NCBI GenBank assembly: GCA_949752735.1 | Contig: OX457052.1 | Span: 19,189,149 to 19,253,148, forward strand | DNA from: Lumbricus terrestris | Taxonomy: Eukaryota > Annelida > Clitellata > Crassiclitellata > Lumbricidae | Direction of reading: 5' to 3' | DNA: 64,000 nucleotides | In this document: in pieces, positions 10,424 through 22,216 of the stretch | Layout: the number at the start of each line of letters is the position of its first letter | Position numbering within the stretch: position 1 is the stretch's first letter | The notes under the pieces: model-generated | Seen by the model: only the letters and a program-made list of their open reading frames with translations | The model's database searches: none | What the model was told of the DNA's origin: nothing | Program-made: the position numbers and the translations under genes

Positions 10424-11392
10424 GTCCTTGAGGATTAAAGCGAAGAGTCCTTGAGGATTAAACGTCAAGTGAAATTTGGAAGAGGGTGCGTGCACGGTGC
10501 ATATAATGTATAATGCAGTCGTGCTTTGCTTGACATGCTTCTAGCAAAGATGAGTACTTGATGAGTGCAGAGTCTTCTAGAATCTAGATCTAAGTGTTTG
10601 CTTGCATTGGCTTTTACAATGTGCAGTCATTAATAGACTCACTTGCACAGCTAGGCTTCCCCTCCACTAAATAGTTTAACTCATTAACGTACGTTAGTGA
10701 TTTTAATTGTCTTGGCTAGACAATATAAAAGTGCACGACGACCTAGGCCTATATAACCTTGAAAGCATTTACTTTTATGGGATATTTACGTTCTAGGTCA
10801 CCCTGCCCGTAACGCATCGATGAAGATTATTTGTAAGACAGTTATTTACTGAAACGTTGACTGAATTCATCCGTTTGTATCGTAGCTGTAAAAAGCGGAG
10901 CTGAACGAGGTGCCACTGAGTCTAGAGGTGAATTTGTCTCGACGCAATAAAGTCTTTAATTTAGTCAAGTTTACACAAATCTAATTCGCCTGTCAAGCAG
11001 TGGCGGCGCCAGCTATAACTTCAGCAGGTCGGGTCAAGCAGGGCCGTTGGAGTTATTCGTCAGGCCGAAGAAATTTAATATATAAAAGATAAATTATTTA
11101 AACGTTCCAAAAAATATTCGTCTGGTATAATAAGGTAAGTCAAGGGCAAAATATGTAAGCTTACACAATGTCATGTAGGTTAAATTATCTGCCGCAACCT
11201 ATGGTCACAGCCCTCAAGCAAGCAACTCTGCTGGGAAGGAATAAAATCAACTGTGCGAAAACGAAGTCAACACAACAGATCTAAGACAGCTCTCTAACCA
11301 GCATTCAATGTGGAAGCAAATTGGAAACCCAGTCACGTATAGACACATTTTTCATAAGCATGTGTGTAGACTGTCTCAATCAAAACAGATTT
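10424..11392. other. Mostly unassigned; one lone hAT end at 10998
   Basis: CAGTGGCGGCGCCAGC at 10998 looks like a hAT terminus, but I find no partner end or duplication, so it is a fragment. The rest shows nothing. Confidence 0.4.
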
Positions 11393-11813
11393 GTGACCCA
11401 TCTGCGCAAAACCAGTCGTAAGTCGAATTTTGGACTTTTTAAGTTTAATGTACTGTTTTAAAGAGGAACAAATTCTCTTTAAGATGACACCAATTTGATC
11501 GCTCTATCTTGATTCAAACTGAATTTATGGATGAAAAACTACTTGCATTACGGATACTATTTATCGACAAAAATGCATCTAAGTTGGCCTAATAATATAA
11601 ATTGCAAATCATAACTTGCAAGAAATCATTCAAATAATACTCTTCAATGTTATCTTAACTCAAACTTTGTGGTTATTTGCCAAAAAAATTATTTCAAAAA
11701 TAATTTTCTGCAATAATCTAACAATTGGAAAATATTGACCTTGCTCTAGTTTTTGCTTGTTTTCTTGAAACGGAAATTTTCGACTTACGACTGGTTTTGC
11801 GCAGATGGGTCAC
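11393..11813. mobile_element. 421-bp MITE with ~37-bp TIRs
   Basis: The left end GTGACCCATCTGCGCAAAAC and onward is matched in inverse at 11777-11813, over about 37 bp with one or two mismatches. The flanks read ATTT on both sides, a possible 4-bp target duplication. The interior is AT-rich and non-coding. I do not recognise the superfamily. Confidence 0.85.
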
Positions 11814-11857
11814 ATTTTTAAAGCACATAGTGATGATCACATGACAATAGCGGGAGG

Positions 11858-11926
11858 CCTGTCTGTGTGTGTGTGAGGGCGTGTGTGTGTGAGTACGTGT
11901 GTGAGTGTGTGTGTGTGTGTGTGCGG
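11858..11926. repeat. (GT)n-rich microsatellite
   Basis: Interrupted GT dinucleotide run with GAGTGT variants. Confidence 0.9.
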
Positions 11927-11972
11927 CCTTTTTCATTGACTTATTCGGCGTATACCTGTGTCTGGAATACAG

Positions 11973-12287
11973 CAGGGCTGTACTGGTAAATTTTCAGGTG
12001 AGTACGCGCTGACCGGGAGGAAAAACGAACTATTTTGGCCCCGAAATTTCTGACGACTTTTTTTGTCATTCGGACAAATTCTCGGGAAAATTTCGTTAAT
12101 TTGCAGTACAATAGGCCTAAACCTGACGCCCTTTTTAGTCATTCTTTTAAAAATACATCTTAAACAGCTGCATGCGCCCTGATTTACTAGCGTGTACGGT
12201 GTAACCTACTTTTTACCCGCGTGTACCCTACTTTTCTGGAGGTGAGTATACGCTGTATACCCGCGTATACCCTCGCGTACTGCCCTG
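11973..12287. mobile_element. hAT-like MITE, 315 bp, TSD GAATACAG
   Basis: It starts CAGGGCTGTACTGG and ends GCGTACTGCCCTG. An exact GAATACAG duplication lies at 11965-11972 and 12288-12295. The motif TCTGACGACTTTTTTTGTCA is present near 12048. Repeated CGTGTACCCTACTTT/GCGTATACC strings fill the right half. Confidence 0.92.
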
Positions 12288-12370
12288 GAATACAGTCCAG
12301 CTGCTTATTCTTGGTCTCTCTTGTTTTTACTCTCTTGTATTCATTCATCCATGATTCAGCAAAGACATTT

Positions 12371-12470
12371 TGCGTGCAGTTCTTAACCAAATAGGTGCAG
12401 TTCTAAATGGATTTTTGCAGTTCACTGCAGCTATAGTAATAGCAAAAAGGTCATTGTCATCCGACATATC
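12371..12470. mobile_element. Fragment of the GTGCAGTT MITE family
   Basis: Similar to the left half of the intact element at 63038-63238 (GTGCAGTTCTAAATGGATT, then GCAAAAAGGTCATTGTC). A matching right-half piece sits at 13090-13151 (TTGTGCAGTTCTAAAAATTT to AAAGCCCTG). Between them lie a SINE2 piece and a Helitron end, so this may be one older element split by later insertions. No target duplication could be confirmed. Confidence 0.55.
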
Positions 12471-12760
12471 TGAAATTTCAAAGTTTGTCCTTCCGTTTGT
12501 TCGTATGTCCGGATATATTTTGACACTTTTCGTCCCAGAAAAGGCTTGGAAATGACAGAGTGTCGGCTTACGAAATTTTTTGCAATTGATTCTTACCCAA
12601 ACTGTAAGGTCAACGCGACTATTTTCAGCTCTCAATTCACTTTAAAACCCGAGTTATTGGCGTTTTAGTCAGATTTAATCAGCCATGCTGCCGCATTAGT
12701 AAAGAGACAACAGTCCGCATGACATCATTCTCGCCTAATAATAATTTCCGTAACAATCCG

Positions 12761-12885
12761 GTTGACAAACCGAAACCGGTTACAGTGTTCAATTATGCAG
12801 TTGAAACAATAATATTCACAAGAACGCAGATCACAGAAATATTAACTATACTAACAGAACAGACAGCCTGCAATAATTGTATTAG
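12761..12885 (-). mobile_element. SINE2 3' fragment
   Basis: It matches the first 125 bp of the copies at 1 and 33064 (TTGACA, ACCGAAACCGG, then GAACAGACAGCCTGC) and lacks the tRNA-like head. Confidence 0.7.
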
Positions 12886-12904
12886 GCCACAGTCAGCACA
12901 CACA

Positions 12905-13057
12905 CCCGCCCCTCAGGGACTTGTCATGTTTGGCTTTTTGGGGAAGCCGGGTGGGGTGGAGGGTTGCCGAAAACCCGAAATTTTGCGGTCAACGTACCCC
13001 AGAGGAATAGTGCTGAAAACCCTAAATTTCCCGGGCAACGCCGGGTCCCACATCTAG
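12905..13057 (+). mobile_element. Helitron 3' end (5' boundary unknown)
   Basis: The hairpin CCCGGGCAACGCCGGG is followed eight bases later by CTAG (13054-13057) and then T. This matches the Helitron rule of a short 3' hairpin, then CTRR, inserted before T. The same hairpin and CTAG end occur on the minus strand at 53383. I did not find a 5' TC terminus upstream, so the left limit is arbitrary. Confidence 0.6.
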
Positions 13058-13199
13058 TATATAATATACCTGTTATAGCTAATTTACCTTGGTAGAAGGG
13101 GAGGGAAGAAGAAGTTGTGCAGTTCTAAAAATTTATTTTAAAAGCCCTGATTCAATATAACTGTCTTCAGAAAATAAATCGTCGCCAATTGCTTTAGGA

Positions 13200-14310
13200 T
13201 TCCCACCCCGCCCCATTCCACCCCAACCGCCCACCCTATGCAGTTCCCCATACCCACCCCGCCCCATTCCACCCCCAACCGCCCCACCCTATCTCACTCC
13301 ACCCAACCCCACCCTTTGGAGCAAACTTTAGTTTTTCGTACCGCCCACCGTCCAACGTCTCCCAACATTTGCCCTACCCCGGTCCTACTCATCCCCACCT
13401 TACCAAGCCACACCTCATTGCCCACCCCGCCCATTCCACCCCACCTGCCTCGCCTCGCCTCACCCCACACAACCCCAACCCTGGAGCAAATTTTGCTTTT
13501 CGTTTTACCCACCGTCCAACGTCGCCCCACACTTGCCCCACCCCGTTAAACCCCATACCCAACCCCAACCACTTCTCCCACCCTGCCGCATTCCACCCCC
13601 ATCCGCCCCGCCTCATCCCCCACCATCCACCCCTGGAATAATTTTCCGTTTCACCCACCGTCCAACGTTGCCCCACACTTGCCCCACCCATGTCCCAACC
13701 ATGCCACACCCCACGAAACCCAACCACTTCCCCCACACTGCCCCACGACGCTCGACTAAATTCCAACGCACTGGAGTATAGTTCGGGTTTTTCACCCTAC
13801 TCCGCCGTCCAACCCGGTTCCGACCCGCCCCCGATACCACATGCCTCCACCCCATTCCATCCCATACCCTCACCCCATCGCATACCCCATCCCCACCCCG
13901 CTGCTATCCTAACCAGCTCAACCCAGTCCCCAATTCTCTGGGGTATATTGTGATTTTCCCCTTTCCCCACCCTCACACCTCAGCCCCACCCCAATTCACC
14001 CACCCCATATCATTCCCCACCCCACCATCACCCCACCACTCCCCACCATGCTCATCCGAAATCCACACCATCCCCCAACCCGTCCCTCCCAACTCCCACC
14101 TATGTATACTTACAGTGCCAATTACAGAATACACAAATCTCGACTGAATATTGGTTTTCGCCCTACTCCGCCGTCCAGGCCTGGCTCCACCCCGCACCCC
14201 GCCCTACTTGCCCTCACCCCATTCCTACCACACTCCACCTCCATACCCATCCCATCTCTAGGCAACCGAACCTAGCCTCCAGATTTCGGTTTTCGCCCTC
14301 TCAGCTCGGT
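13200..14310. repeat. C-rich minisatellite, degenerate ~110-190-bp units
   Basis: CCCCACCCC-type filler is punctuated about every 110-190 bp by a diverged block such as CTGGAGCAAATTTTGCTTTT followed by CACCGTCCAACGTCG (near 13318, 13482, 13632, 13770, 14135 and 14276). It lies 140 bp after the Helitron 3' end, and the second Helitron (53383-54019) also contains C-rich filler, so it may be Helitron-derived. The overlapping proline-rich ORFs are artefacts. Confidence 0.75.
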
Positions 14311-14995
14311 CCAACCCCATGCTTGGTTCGCCATATTGTACGGTACGAGATATCTCGTACTGGGTGCCACAGGTCGCAAAAATTGGTACTAGTTATCTCT
14401 TACTGGGCGGTGAACGTGATAAGCTAATGTGACCTTGACTGGTCTAACGACTATATAATTGAGCGCCGTTATCATAATACCTGAGGCCAATGAAGTTTAA
14501 AGCGATAAAAACCGAATAAAAAAGGAATACAAAAAAGGCAGTATAGGCTTTAGGCCTAATTACTGGAAAACAGAAATAAAGGAAAACGAAAAAAAGGATT
14601 TTTCTACATCTTGTAGGCCTGCTAAAGTTTAAAGTGAAAGACCTTGCTTACGCATTTTGGCTTTAATCAGCAAAGCAAATAACCGTCAAATAATGACCTG
14701 AATTTCCGGAATCATTGAGAGTACGGAGACAGCTGAAGGGATATCAAACGAAAATAAAAACTGAAGAAAACAATTAAGGCAGTAGATCCTAGGCCTATAT
14801 AAATAAATATGGCCACATAAAAAAACCAAAGAAACGAGGCGAATCACAAAAACGAGTAAAAGGAATTTTTCTGAGAAGAATAAACAAAAGCAAACTTTTT
14901 GCAACTCTTCCCAGAGACATAATCGATAGGCCTAATCGTTTCAAGTGAAATCATGATCTACACTTCTTTATTCAGGTTTGAGACTGGCACTGGCA
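14311..14995. other. Unassigned sequence
   Basis: Nothing recognised. TAGGCCTA palindromes at about 14549, 14786 and 14930. Confidence 0.4.
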
Positions 14996-15345
14996 GAAGA
15001 AAAGAAAAGAGAAGAGAAGTGAAGAGAAGGGAGAGAAGAGTATAGAAGAGAAGAAAAGAGAAGAGAAGAAAAGAGAAGAGAAGAGAAGAGAAGAAAAGAG
15101 AAAAGTAGGGGAGAGAAGAGAAGAGAAGAAAGGGAAAGAGAAGAGAAGAAAAGAGAAGAGAAGAAAAGAAAAAAGTGAAGAAAAGAGAAGATTAGGGGAG
15201 AGAAGAGTAGAGAAGAGGAGAGAGAAGAAGTAAGCCTACAGAAAAAGAGAGAAGTGGAGGAAGAAAGAAGGAAAAGAAGAAAAACAAGAAAGAAGAAGAA
15301 CGAAGGAGATGATGAAGAAATAAGAAGTATGAGAAGAAGAAGCCC
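14996..15345. repeat. Polypurine tract (GAGAAGA-rich)
   Basis: About 350 bp of plus-strand purines in irregular AGAAGAGAAG repeats with few interruptions. Confidence 0.95.
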
Positions 15346-15702
15346 TCAAGCTTGCCGCGGAATGCAGTCATTATTCTGAAGTGCTATTATCGTCGCAATC
15401 TGATGTCCACATATTGACGACGTGCTGTCGGCATGCTCAAGTGTGCTACAGTACTATTCACTATATTGTTCTTTGGAAATGTACTGAAACAATTTTCCAT
15501 CGTAGGTATAACGATCTACTGTTATAATATCAGCTGCCAGCACAAGAACTAATAGGTATAATGGTATATTTTGTCTGCATTTCTAAAAAATTATTACTTC
15601 TATAGTTTTGAGGCTTTTTGTAATTTGTGCCGAGAAAAAACGAATGTTTGTCTTTATACTTCCTCCGGCTGATTTAATCGCCTAATGACCGACCCTCCAT
15701 CA
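15346..15702. other. Unassigned sequence between purine and pyrimidine tracts
   Basis: Mixed unique sequence. Nothing recognised. Confidence 0.4.
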
Positions 15703-16190
15703 AAGTGTACCTCCTCCATCTCCTCCTCCTTCTCTTCTCCTATTCTCCTCTTCTCCTCTTCCTGCTCCACCACCTCCTCCTCATGCTCGTCCTCCTCCTT
15801 ATCTTCCCATTCTCCTCCTCTTCTCCCTCCTCCTCCTGCTTCTGCTCCTGCTCCTCATCCTCGTTTTCCTCCTCTTACTCATGCTCGTTCTCTTCTTCTT
15901 CTCCTCCTCTTCTCCTCCTCCTCTTCTTTTCCTCCTACTCCTCCTGCTCCTGTTCCTCTTCCTCTTAAACTTCTTCTCCTCCTCCTTCTACTCCTCCTCT
16001 TTCTCCTGCTCCTTCTTCTTGTCCTCATCCTTTTCCTGCCCCTCCTCCTTCTCATCCTCCTTCTCCTTCCGCTCCTCCTGCTCCTCCCCACTTCTCCTCT
16101 TCCTCTCCCTCCTCCTGCTCCCCCTTCTCCTTCTCCTTCTCTCCCTTCTTCTCCTCGTCGTCCTCCTCCTCCTCCTTCTCCTCTGTTTCG
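15703..16190. repeat. Polypyrimidine tract (CTCCTCCTT-rich)
   Basis: About 490 bp of plus-strand pyrimidines in CTC/CTT trinucleotide-like repeats. Long serine/proline/leucine and arginine/glutamate ORFs here are composition artefacts. Confidence 0.95.
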
Positions 16191-16774
16191 TCCGTATCCG
16201 CAAAGCGACGAATGTCTTATCCAGAAAATCCTTAAGATTGCAATGCAAAATATTAATGATTTATCCGATAACCCTAGAGGACTTAGATATTGTGCTCGTG
16301 GAATGCATTCATAGCCCGCACGCGCGCACACACGCACAGACACGCACAAATACACACACAAATACACACACAAGGATGATATTATACGTCGGCGGTGAGC
16401 AAGAATTTTTTCTCAAAAAATTACTGTAGGTTCCACCACGAATCAATTATCCGGATAGGTCTAATTAATTTGCGGACTAAGATATCACCCCAAAAGATAA
16501 AGACAGGAAGTCCTTCCAATTGTCATAATATATGATATTTCACGTGCCTACATGTAGACCCACGTGTATTTAACATTGACCTAAGTATGATGCTACGCGC
16601 ATGATCCTCGTAAACTCAATGACAAGCTTAACATCTCCCTTCGTCATCCGTGGTAGTCCTATCCATTCGTTGTTATTCTGTCACCTCTGAGCCCAAGCTT
16701 ATGCAGTATAATTCTTTGACGGAGAGTACGAAACGCCTTGAGCTAAGAAGCGTAACGAGACACACACACACAGT
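16191..16774. other. Unassigned sequence with a short (CA)n run
   Basis: An ACACAC-rich run lies at about 16318-16372. Nothing else recognised. Confidence 0.4.
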
Positions 16775-19009
16775 CACACACATCCTAACACACATCCTAA
16801 CATACATCCTAACACACATCCCAACACATATCCTAACACACATTCTAACACACATCCCAACACACATCCTAGCACACATCCTAACACACATCCTAACACA
16901 CATCCCAACACATATCCTAACACACATTCTAACACACATCCCAACACACATCCTAGCACACATCCTAGCACACATCCTAGCACACATCCTAGCACACATC
17001 CCAACACACATCCTAGCACACATCCTAGCACACATCCTAGCACACATCCTAACACACATCCTAACACACATCCCAACACATATCCTAACACACATTCTAA
17101 CACACATCCCAACACACATCCTAGCACACATCCTAGCACACATCCTAGCACACATCCTAGCACACATCCCAACACACATCCTAGCACACATCCTAGCACA
17201 CATCCTAGCACACATCCTAGCACACATCCTAACACACATCCTAACACACATCCCAACACACATCCTAGCACACATCCTAGCACACATCCTAACGCACATC
17301 CTAACACACATCCCAACACACATCCCAACACACATCCTAACACACATCCCAACACACATCCCAACACACATCCCAACACACATCCTAGCACACATCCTAG
17401 CACACATCCTAGCACACATCCTAACACACATTCTAACACACATCCTAACACACATCCTAACACACATCCTAACACACATCCTAGCACACATCCTAGCACA
17501 CATCCTAGCACACATTCTAACACACATCCTAACACACATCCCAACACATATCCTAACACACATTCTAACACACATCCCAACACACATCCTAGCACACATC
17601 CTAGCACACATCCTAACGCACATCCTAACACACATCCCAACACACATCCCAACACACATCCCAACACACATCCCAACACACATCCTAACACACATCCTAG
17701 CACACATCCTAACACACATCCTAGCACACATCCCAACACACATCCTAGCACACATTCTAACACACATCCTAACACACATCCTAACACACATCCTAACACA
17801 CATCCTAGCACACATCCTAGCACACATCCTAGCACACATTCTAACACACATCCTAACACACATCCCAACACACATCCCAACACACATCCTAGCACACATC
17901 CTAGCACACATCCTAGCACACATCCTAGCACACATCCTAGCACACATCCCAACACACATTCTAACACACATCCTAACACACATCCTAGCACACATCCTAG
18001 CACACATCCTAGCACACATTCTAACACACATCCTAACACACATCCCAACACACATCCCAACACACATCCTAGCACACATCCTAGCACACATCCTAGCACA
18101 CATCCTAGCACACATCCTAGCACACATTCTAACACACATCCTAACACACATCCCAACACACATCCCAACACACATCCTAGCACACATCCTAGCACACATC
18201 CTAGCACACATCCTAGCACACATCCTAACACACATCCTAACACACATCCCAACACATATCCTAACACACATTCTAACACACATCCCAACACACATCCCAA
18301 CACACATCCTAACACACATCCCAACACACATCCCAACACACATCCCAACACACATCCTAGCACACATCCTAGCACACATCCTAGCACACATCCTAACGCA
18401 CATCCCAACACACATCCCAACACACATCCTAACACACATCCTAGCACACATCCTAACACACATCCTAGCACACATCCCAACACACATCCTAGCACACATT
18501 CTAACACACATCCTAACACACATCCTAACACACATCCTAACACACATCCTAGCACACATCCTAGCACACATCCTAGCACACATTCTAACACACATCCTAA
18601 CACACATCCTAACACACATCCTAACATACATCCTAACACACATCCTAACATACATCCTAACACACATCCTAACACACATCCTAACACACATCCTAACACA
18701 CATCCTAACACACATCCTAACACACATCCTAACACGCATTTTAACATACATCCTAACACACATCCTAACACACATCCTAACACGCATTTTAACACACATC
18801 CTAACACACATCCTAACACACATCCTAACACGCATTTTAACACACATCCTAACACACATCCTAACACACATCCTAATACACATCCTAACACACATTCTAA
18901 CACACATCCTAACACACATTCTAGCACACATCCTAACACACATCCTAACATACATCCTAACACACATCCTAACACACATCCTAACACGCATTTTAACACA
19001 CATCCTAAC
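16775..19009. repeat. 12-bp minisatellite, about 186 units, no indels seen
   Basis: The unit is ACACACATCCTA, with three main variants (CCTAAC, CCTAGC, CCCAAC) plus rarer ATT, TAT and GCA changes. The 12-bp phase holds from end to end. Higher-order structure is visible: the 120 bp from 17821 are repeated exactly at 18001 (180-bp offset, 15 units), and a 168-bp offset recurs near 16909/17077. Because 12 is a multiple of 3 and the unit has few stop codons, both strands show ORFs of 740-794 codons (THIL/AHIL/THIP plus, RMCV and LGCV minus). I regard them as non-coding. Confidence 0.97.
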
Positions 19010-19355
19010 GAGCGCTGATGGCTGGCATTGATGTCTCCACTGTTCTTCAGCAGACAATAATTAACATCTGTCTCAATAATATTGACGAAGAAAAATCACT
19101 CTGCGCCCATTCTGTCATCCCCGCTTAATGAGGTCTTCGCAGCGTCACTCGTTAATTTGTATCCATGGTAACGACAGAGAGAGAGACAGACATATAAACA
19201 GACATACAAGTATAAAGTGTCATAGAAATAAAAAGATACATAAGCTCACGGAGAGCATACTAAGCCTACATCTCAGAGTCTTAGCAGGTAGGTCTGACGT
19301 GTGATATACAGTGACGCAGGCACCTAAACAAAGAAATTGACAGATTAGACAAGCT
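19010..19355. other. Unassigned sequence
   Basis: Nothing recognised. Confidence 0.4.
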
Positions 19356-19557
19356 TCATCATCATCAATATCATCACCATCATCATCACCATCATCATCA
19401 TCGTCGTCGTCGTGGTCATCGTCATCGTCGTAATCACAATCATCAACATCATCATCAACATTATCATCATGATCATCATCATCTTCTTCTTCATCATCAT
19501 CACCATCATCACCACCATCATCATCATCATCGTCATCGTCGTCGTCGTCGCCGTCGC

Positions 19558-19600
<43 letters not shown>

Positions 19601-19612
19601 ATCATCATCGCT
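19356..19612. repeat. (TCA)n/(TCG)n trinucleotide repeat
   Basis: About 255 bp of ATC/GTC triplets. The next MITE starts within six bases of its right edge. Confidence 0.95.
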
Positions 19613-19617
19613 TTTAA

Positions 19618-20047
19618 GGGCCGTCCATAAAGTACGTCACGCTATTTTTGACCATTTTTGACCCCCCTCCCCCCCCTGTCACAAACTGTCACAAATCTCG
19701 GACCCCCCCCTAAAGTACGTCACACTTTCAAACAAAAAATTTAAAAACATAACCATTTACCTAACCCTCTCAACCCTAGGATACTATCCCTAATCCCTCT
19801 GATAGTGACGTGTGTCCCTAAACGCTTTGATAGTGACGAGAAATAAACTTTTATCCCGCCAGGCCGGGTTTTAGACACGCCTGGCCGGGTCGGATTTTAG
19901 GTACTAAAAACAAAAAAAATAATAAAAAATTTAAAAAATTAATGTGTGACGTCACACATGGCCTGACCCCCTCTGCCTGTCACACTCTGTCACACTTTCT
20001 TACACCCCCTCCCCCCCTGGAGCGTGACGTACTTTATGGACGGCCCC
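19618..20047 (-). mobile_element. 430-bp MITE with GGGGCCGTCCATAAAGTACG TIRs, copy 2
   Basis: Reverse-orientation copy of the element at 5355, alike over its whole length including internal landmarks (GATAGTGACG, CCGGCCAGGCGTGTC). The target duplication is unclear because the left end has lost one G and abuts the triplet repeat. Confidence 0.85.
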
Positions 20048-20975
20048 TTGTCTTCAAAATCTTCTATAATCACCGTCCTTGCAATGCCATCTCTGGTCCA
20101 TTTCATCCGCCATTGCGCAATCCCGCCGACTTGGTGTCGTTTCTTAAGTGATAATGCAGCAGCATCAGCAGCAATCCATCCATGTCTTGTCTTAAGCAAT
20201 GCTATTCATATCTGCAGCTTCCGCCGCATCGGTTTCGGTTGCGGAAGACATCAATCAACGTAGTGCCAGAATGGCGTCACCATCCAGATAGCAATACAGT
20301 CAAAAAGATAAAGAGAAAGGGACAGGACGGTGATGGATGGGCAATTGAAGAGGTTAAGTCTTGAGTAGAGAGAAGAAAGAGTCAAACGACTTAGCTGTAG
20401 GCCCTAAGATCAGACGGAATTCCGTTGGGAAATCCAAAACGATCGGTTACCGAAAGCAGTTCTAACTTCTAAATGCATGACCAAAAAGACAATCGTATGA
20501 TTTTGCTGAACAGTATAGGCATGGGGAGCAAGGACTGTTATTCTTTTTAATGCTGATGGCTGCAATTCAATGTTTTTGCATTTAAGCGAACGAGTTCAAC
20601 GACTGCTGAGGCATCCCACTTGGGAATGCTTTTTAAATATTTAAGGTAAGCAGTCGTAGACCGATTGCAATTGTCAGGGTAAGTGATCGCATTTACTATA
20701 TAGTCCTACGAAATGACGCTAAGCAAAATGGATGGGACACAAGCCTGCACAGTCGGCGGGATCAGTGTTCTTCAGTCGAAATGCTAAATCAATCACGCGG
20801 TCACGTGGTGTGGTTTTAAAACCGTTTTTTGGATTCAGGTCGAAACCTCTGGAGAGAGAGATTTCTTCTCCCATTTCCCATGGCAAGGAATCGCTCGTTC
20901 AGTTTAAATGAAAAGACGACCAGCCGACAAAATACATCATTTACTGGACATACATGTAGACCTATATCTCTAAAT
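20048..20975. other. Unassigned sequence
   Basis: Nothing recognised. Several 60-80-codon ORFs lack family features. Confidence 0.4.
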
Positions 20976-21316
20976 CAGTGGTTCCCAACCTTTTGTTTGA
21001 CTGTATACGGCCACTTTTTTAAGTTTGAGGACACGATGGCCACTTTTTCTTAGTTGAAGGACATAAGGGGCCACAAGGCTAAAATTTAATCAACTGAAAG
21101 CCTATAAAATTGTTATAATTGAATCAAAATAGAATGTAGGATGTTATTTATAGACATCGAAATAAAATAATTTGTAACAGAAAGTAATTATGTTTTCGAT
21201 CCTATCCAAATTGTTAATTTTTTTATATAGTTTTGTTAATTCTCTGAGAGATGAGGGCCATTTTTTAGGCCTGGCGGGCCACTTTTGGGTCGCGGCCCAC
21301 GGGCTGGGAACCACTG
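20976..21316. mobile_element. hAT-like MITE, 341 bp, TSD CTCTAAAT
   Basis: The ends CAGTGGTTCCCAACC and (reverse complement) CAGTGGTTCCCAGCC are classic hAT termini. CTCTAAAT is duplicated exactly at 20968-20975 and 21317-21324. The interior repeats GGCCACTTTTT. Non-coding. Confidence 0.95.
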
Positions 21317-21324
21317 CTCTAAAT

Positions 21325-22216
21325 CTATTAAGTCTCTTTTAAAACAGCCTAACACTGTAAAAATATATGCACCCTTTCCGAGAACAGAGGTCCTAACTGA
21401 TGAAAATATGTACTTCGGCTTAATGACCTACATGTGTATATACATCCTTACGTTCATTATAGCCTACGCGCCTTTTGAAGCCTCTCATGATGATAATGTT
21501 GCAACCATATAACGTCAGGCTGATAAGTATGTCGTTACACTGGCTTCCATAAGACAATTGCACCCCAGACAATCACTCAATATAAATGATAAATCAGAGG
21601 ACATGAATTAATTTTGTTTTCCCAATAAACCTTGCATATTGCGATTTTTACAACACCAAAAATGAAAATACGTATTGCGCCGCTTGGCATTAAGTGCTTA
21701 TAATTTTATGCGCAAAATGGCCTTCAGCTCGTAAGATTTCACGAAATTTTTTAATATTTCAGACAAATATTGGATTTAATAGGCAACTGTTTAGTGTTTA
21801 CATCCTTTCACGGAGCTTTTGAGAGTTTGAGAGATTCCTATTGATATTGCATGCGCTGCACAGCAGATACATAATGGGTGCAGCCCCACATTAATAAAAA
21901 TAAATAGCGTACATGATAATATACACTACAGGTCTACGAATGGAAAATGTTGAACTTGTCATTGAGATTACGAGGTCATGCGCGTGGCATATAGGTCAAT
22001 ATTACATACTCGTGGGTCTATGAACGTAAAATATAATATATTATGACAATTTGCTGCGTTACAAAACCAACCACATATGCCTATAGGCCTATGTAGGCTA
22101 TGTATACTATAACTTACGTTTGCAATAGACAACATAGCGTGCGGGCAAAAGTAGCCTATACGTTAGGCGACTTACAATATCTAAGTTCATGCTAGCCTAT
22201 ACTTGAGTATATATAT
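21325..22216. other. Unassigned sequence
   Basis: Nothing recognised. Confidence 0.4.

Noticed and set aside
10998..11030. Complete hAT element starting CAGTGGCGGCGCC
   Set aside because: No right terminus or matching duplication found; kept only as a fragment in the gap note.
13238..14275. Overlapping proline-rich ORFs
   Set aside because: Produced by the C-rich minisatellite; open in several frames on both strands.
15685..16429. Serine/leucine- or arginine/glutamate-rich ORFs of 160-209 codons
   Set aside because: Composition artefacts of the polypyrimidine tract.
16775..19009. CRISPR array or telomeric repeat
   Set aside because: No unique spacers. CCTAAC recalls the telomere unit, but the 12-bp period and CACACAT part do not fit.
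16650..19057. ORFs of 740-794 codons on both strands
   Set aside because: They are readings of the 12-bp minisatellite, which is a multiple of three and has few stops. Nothing else supports a protein.
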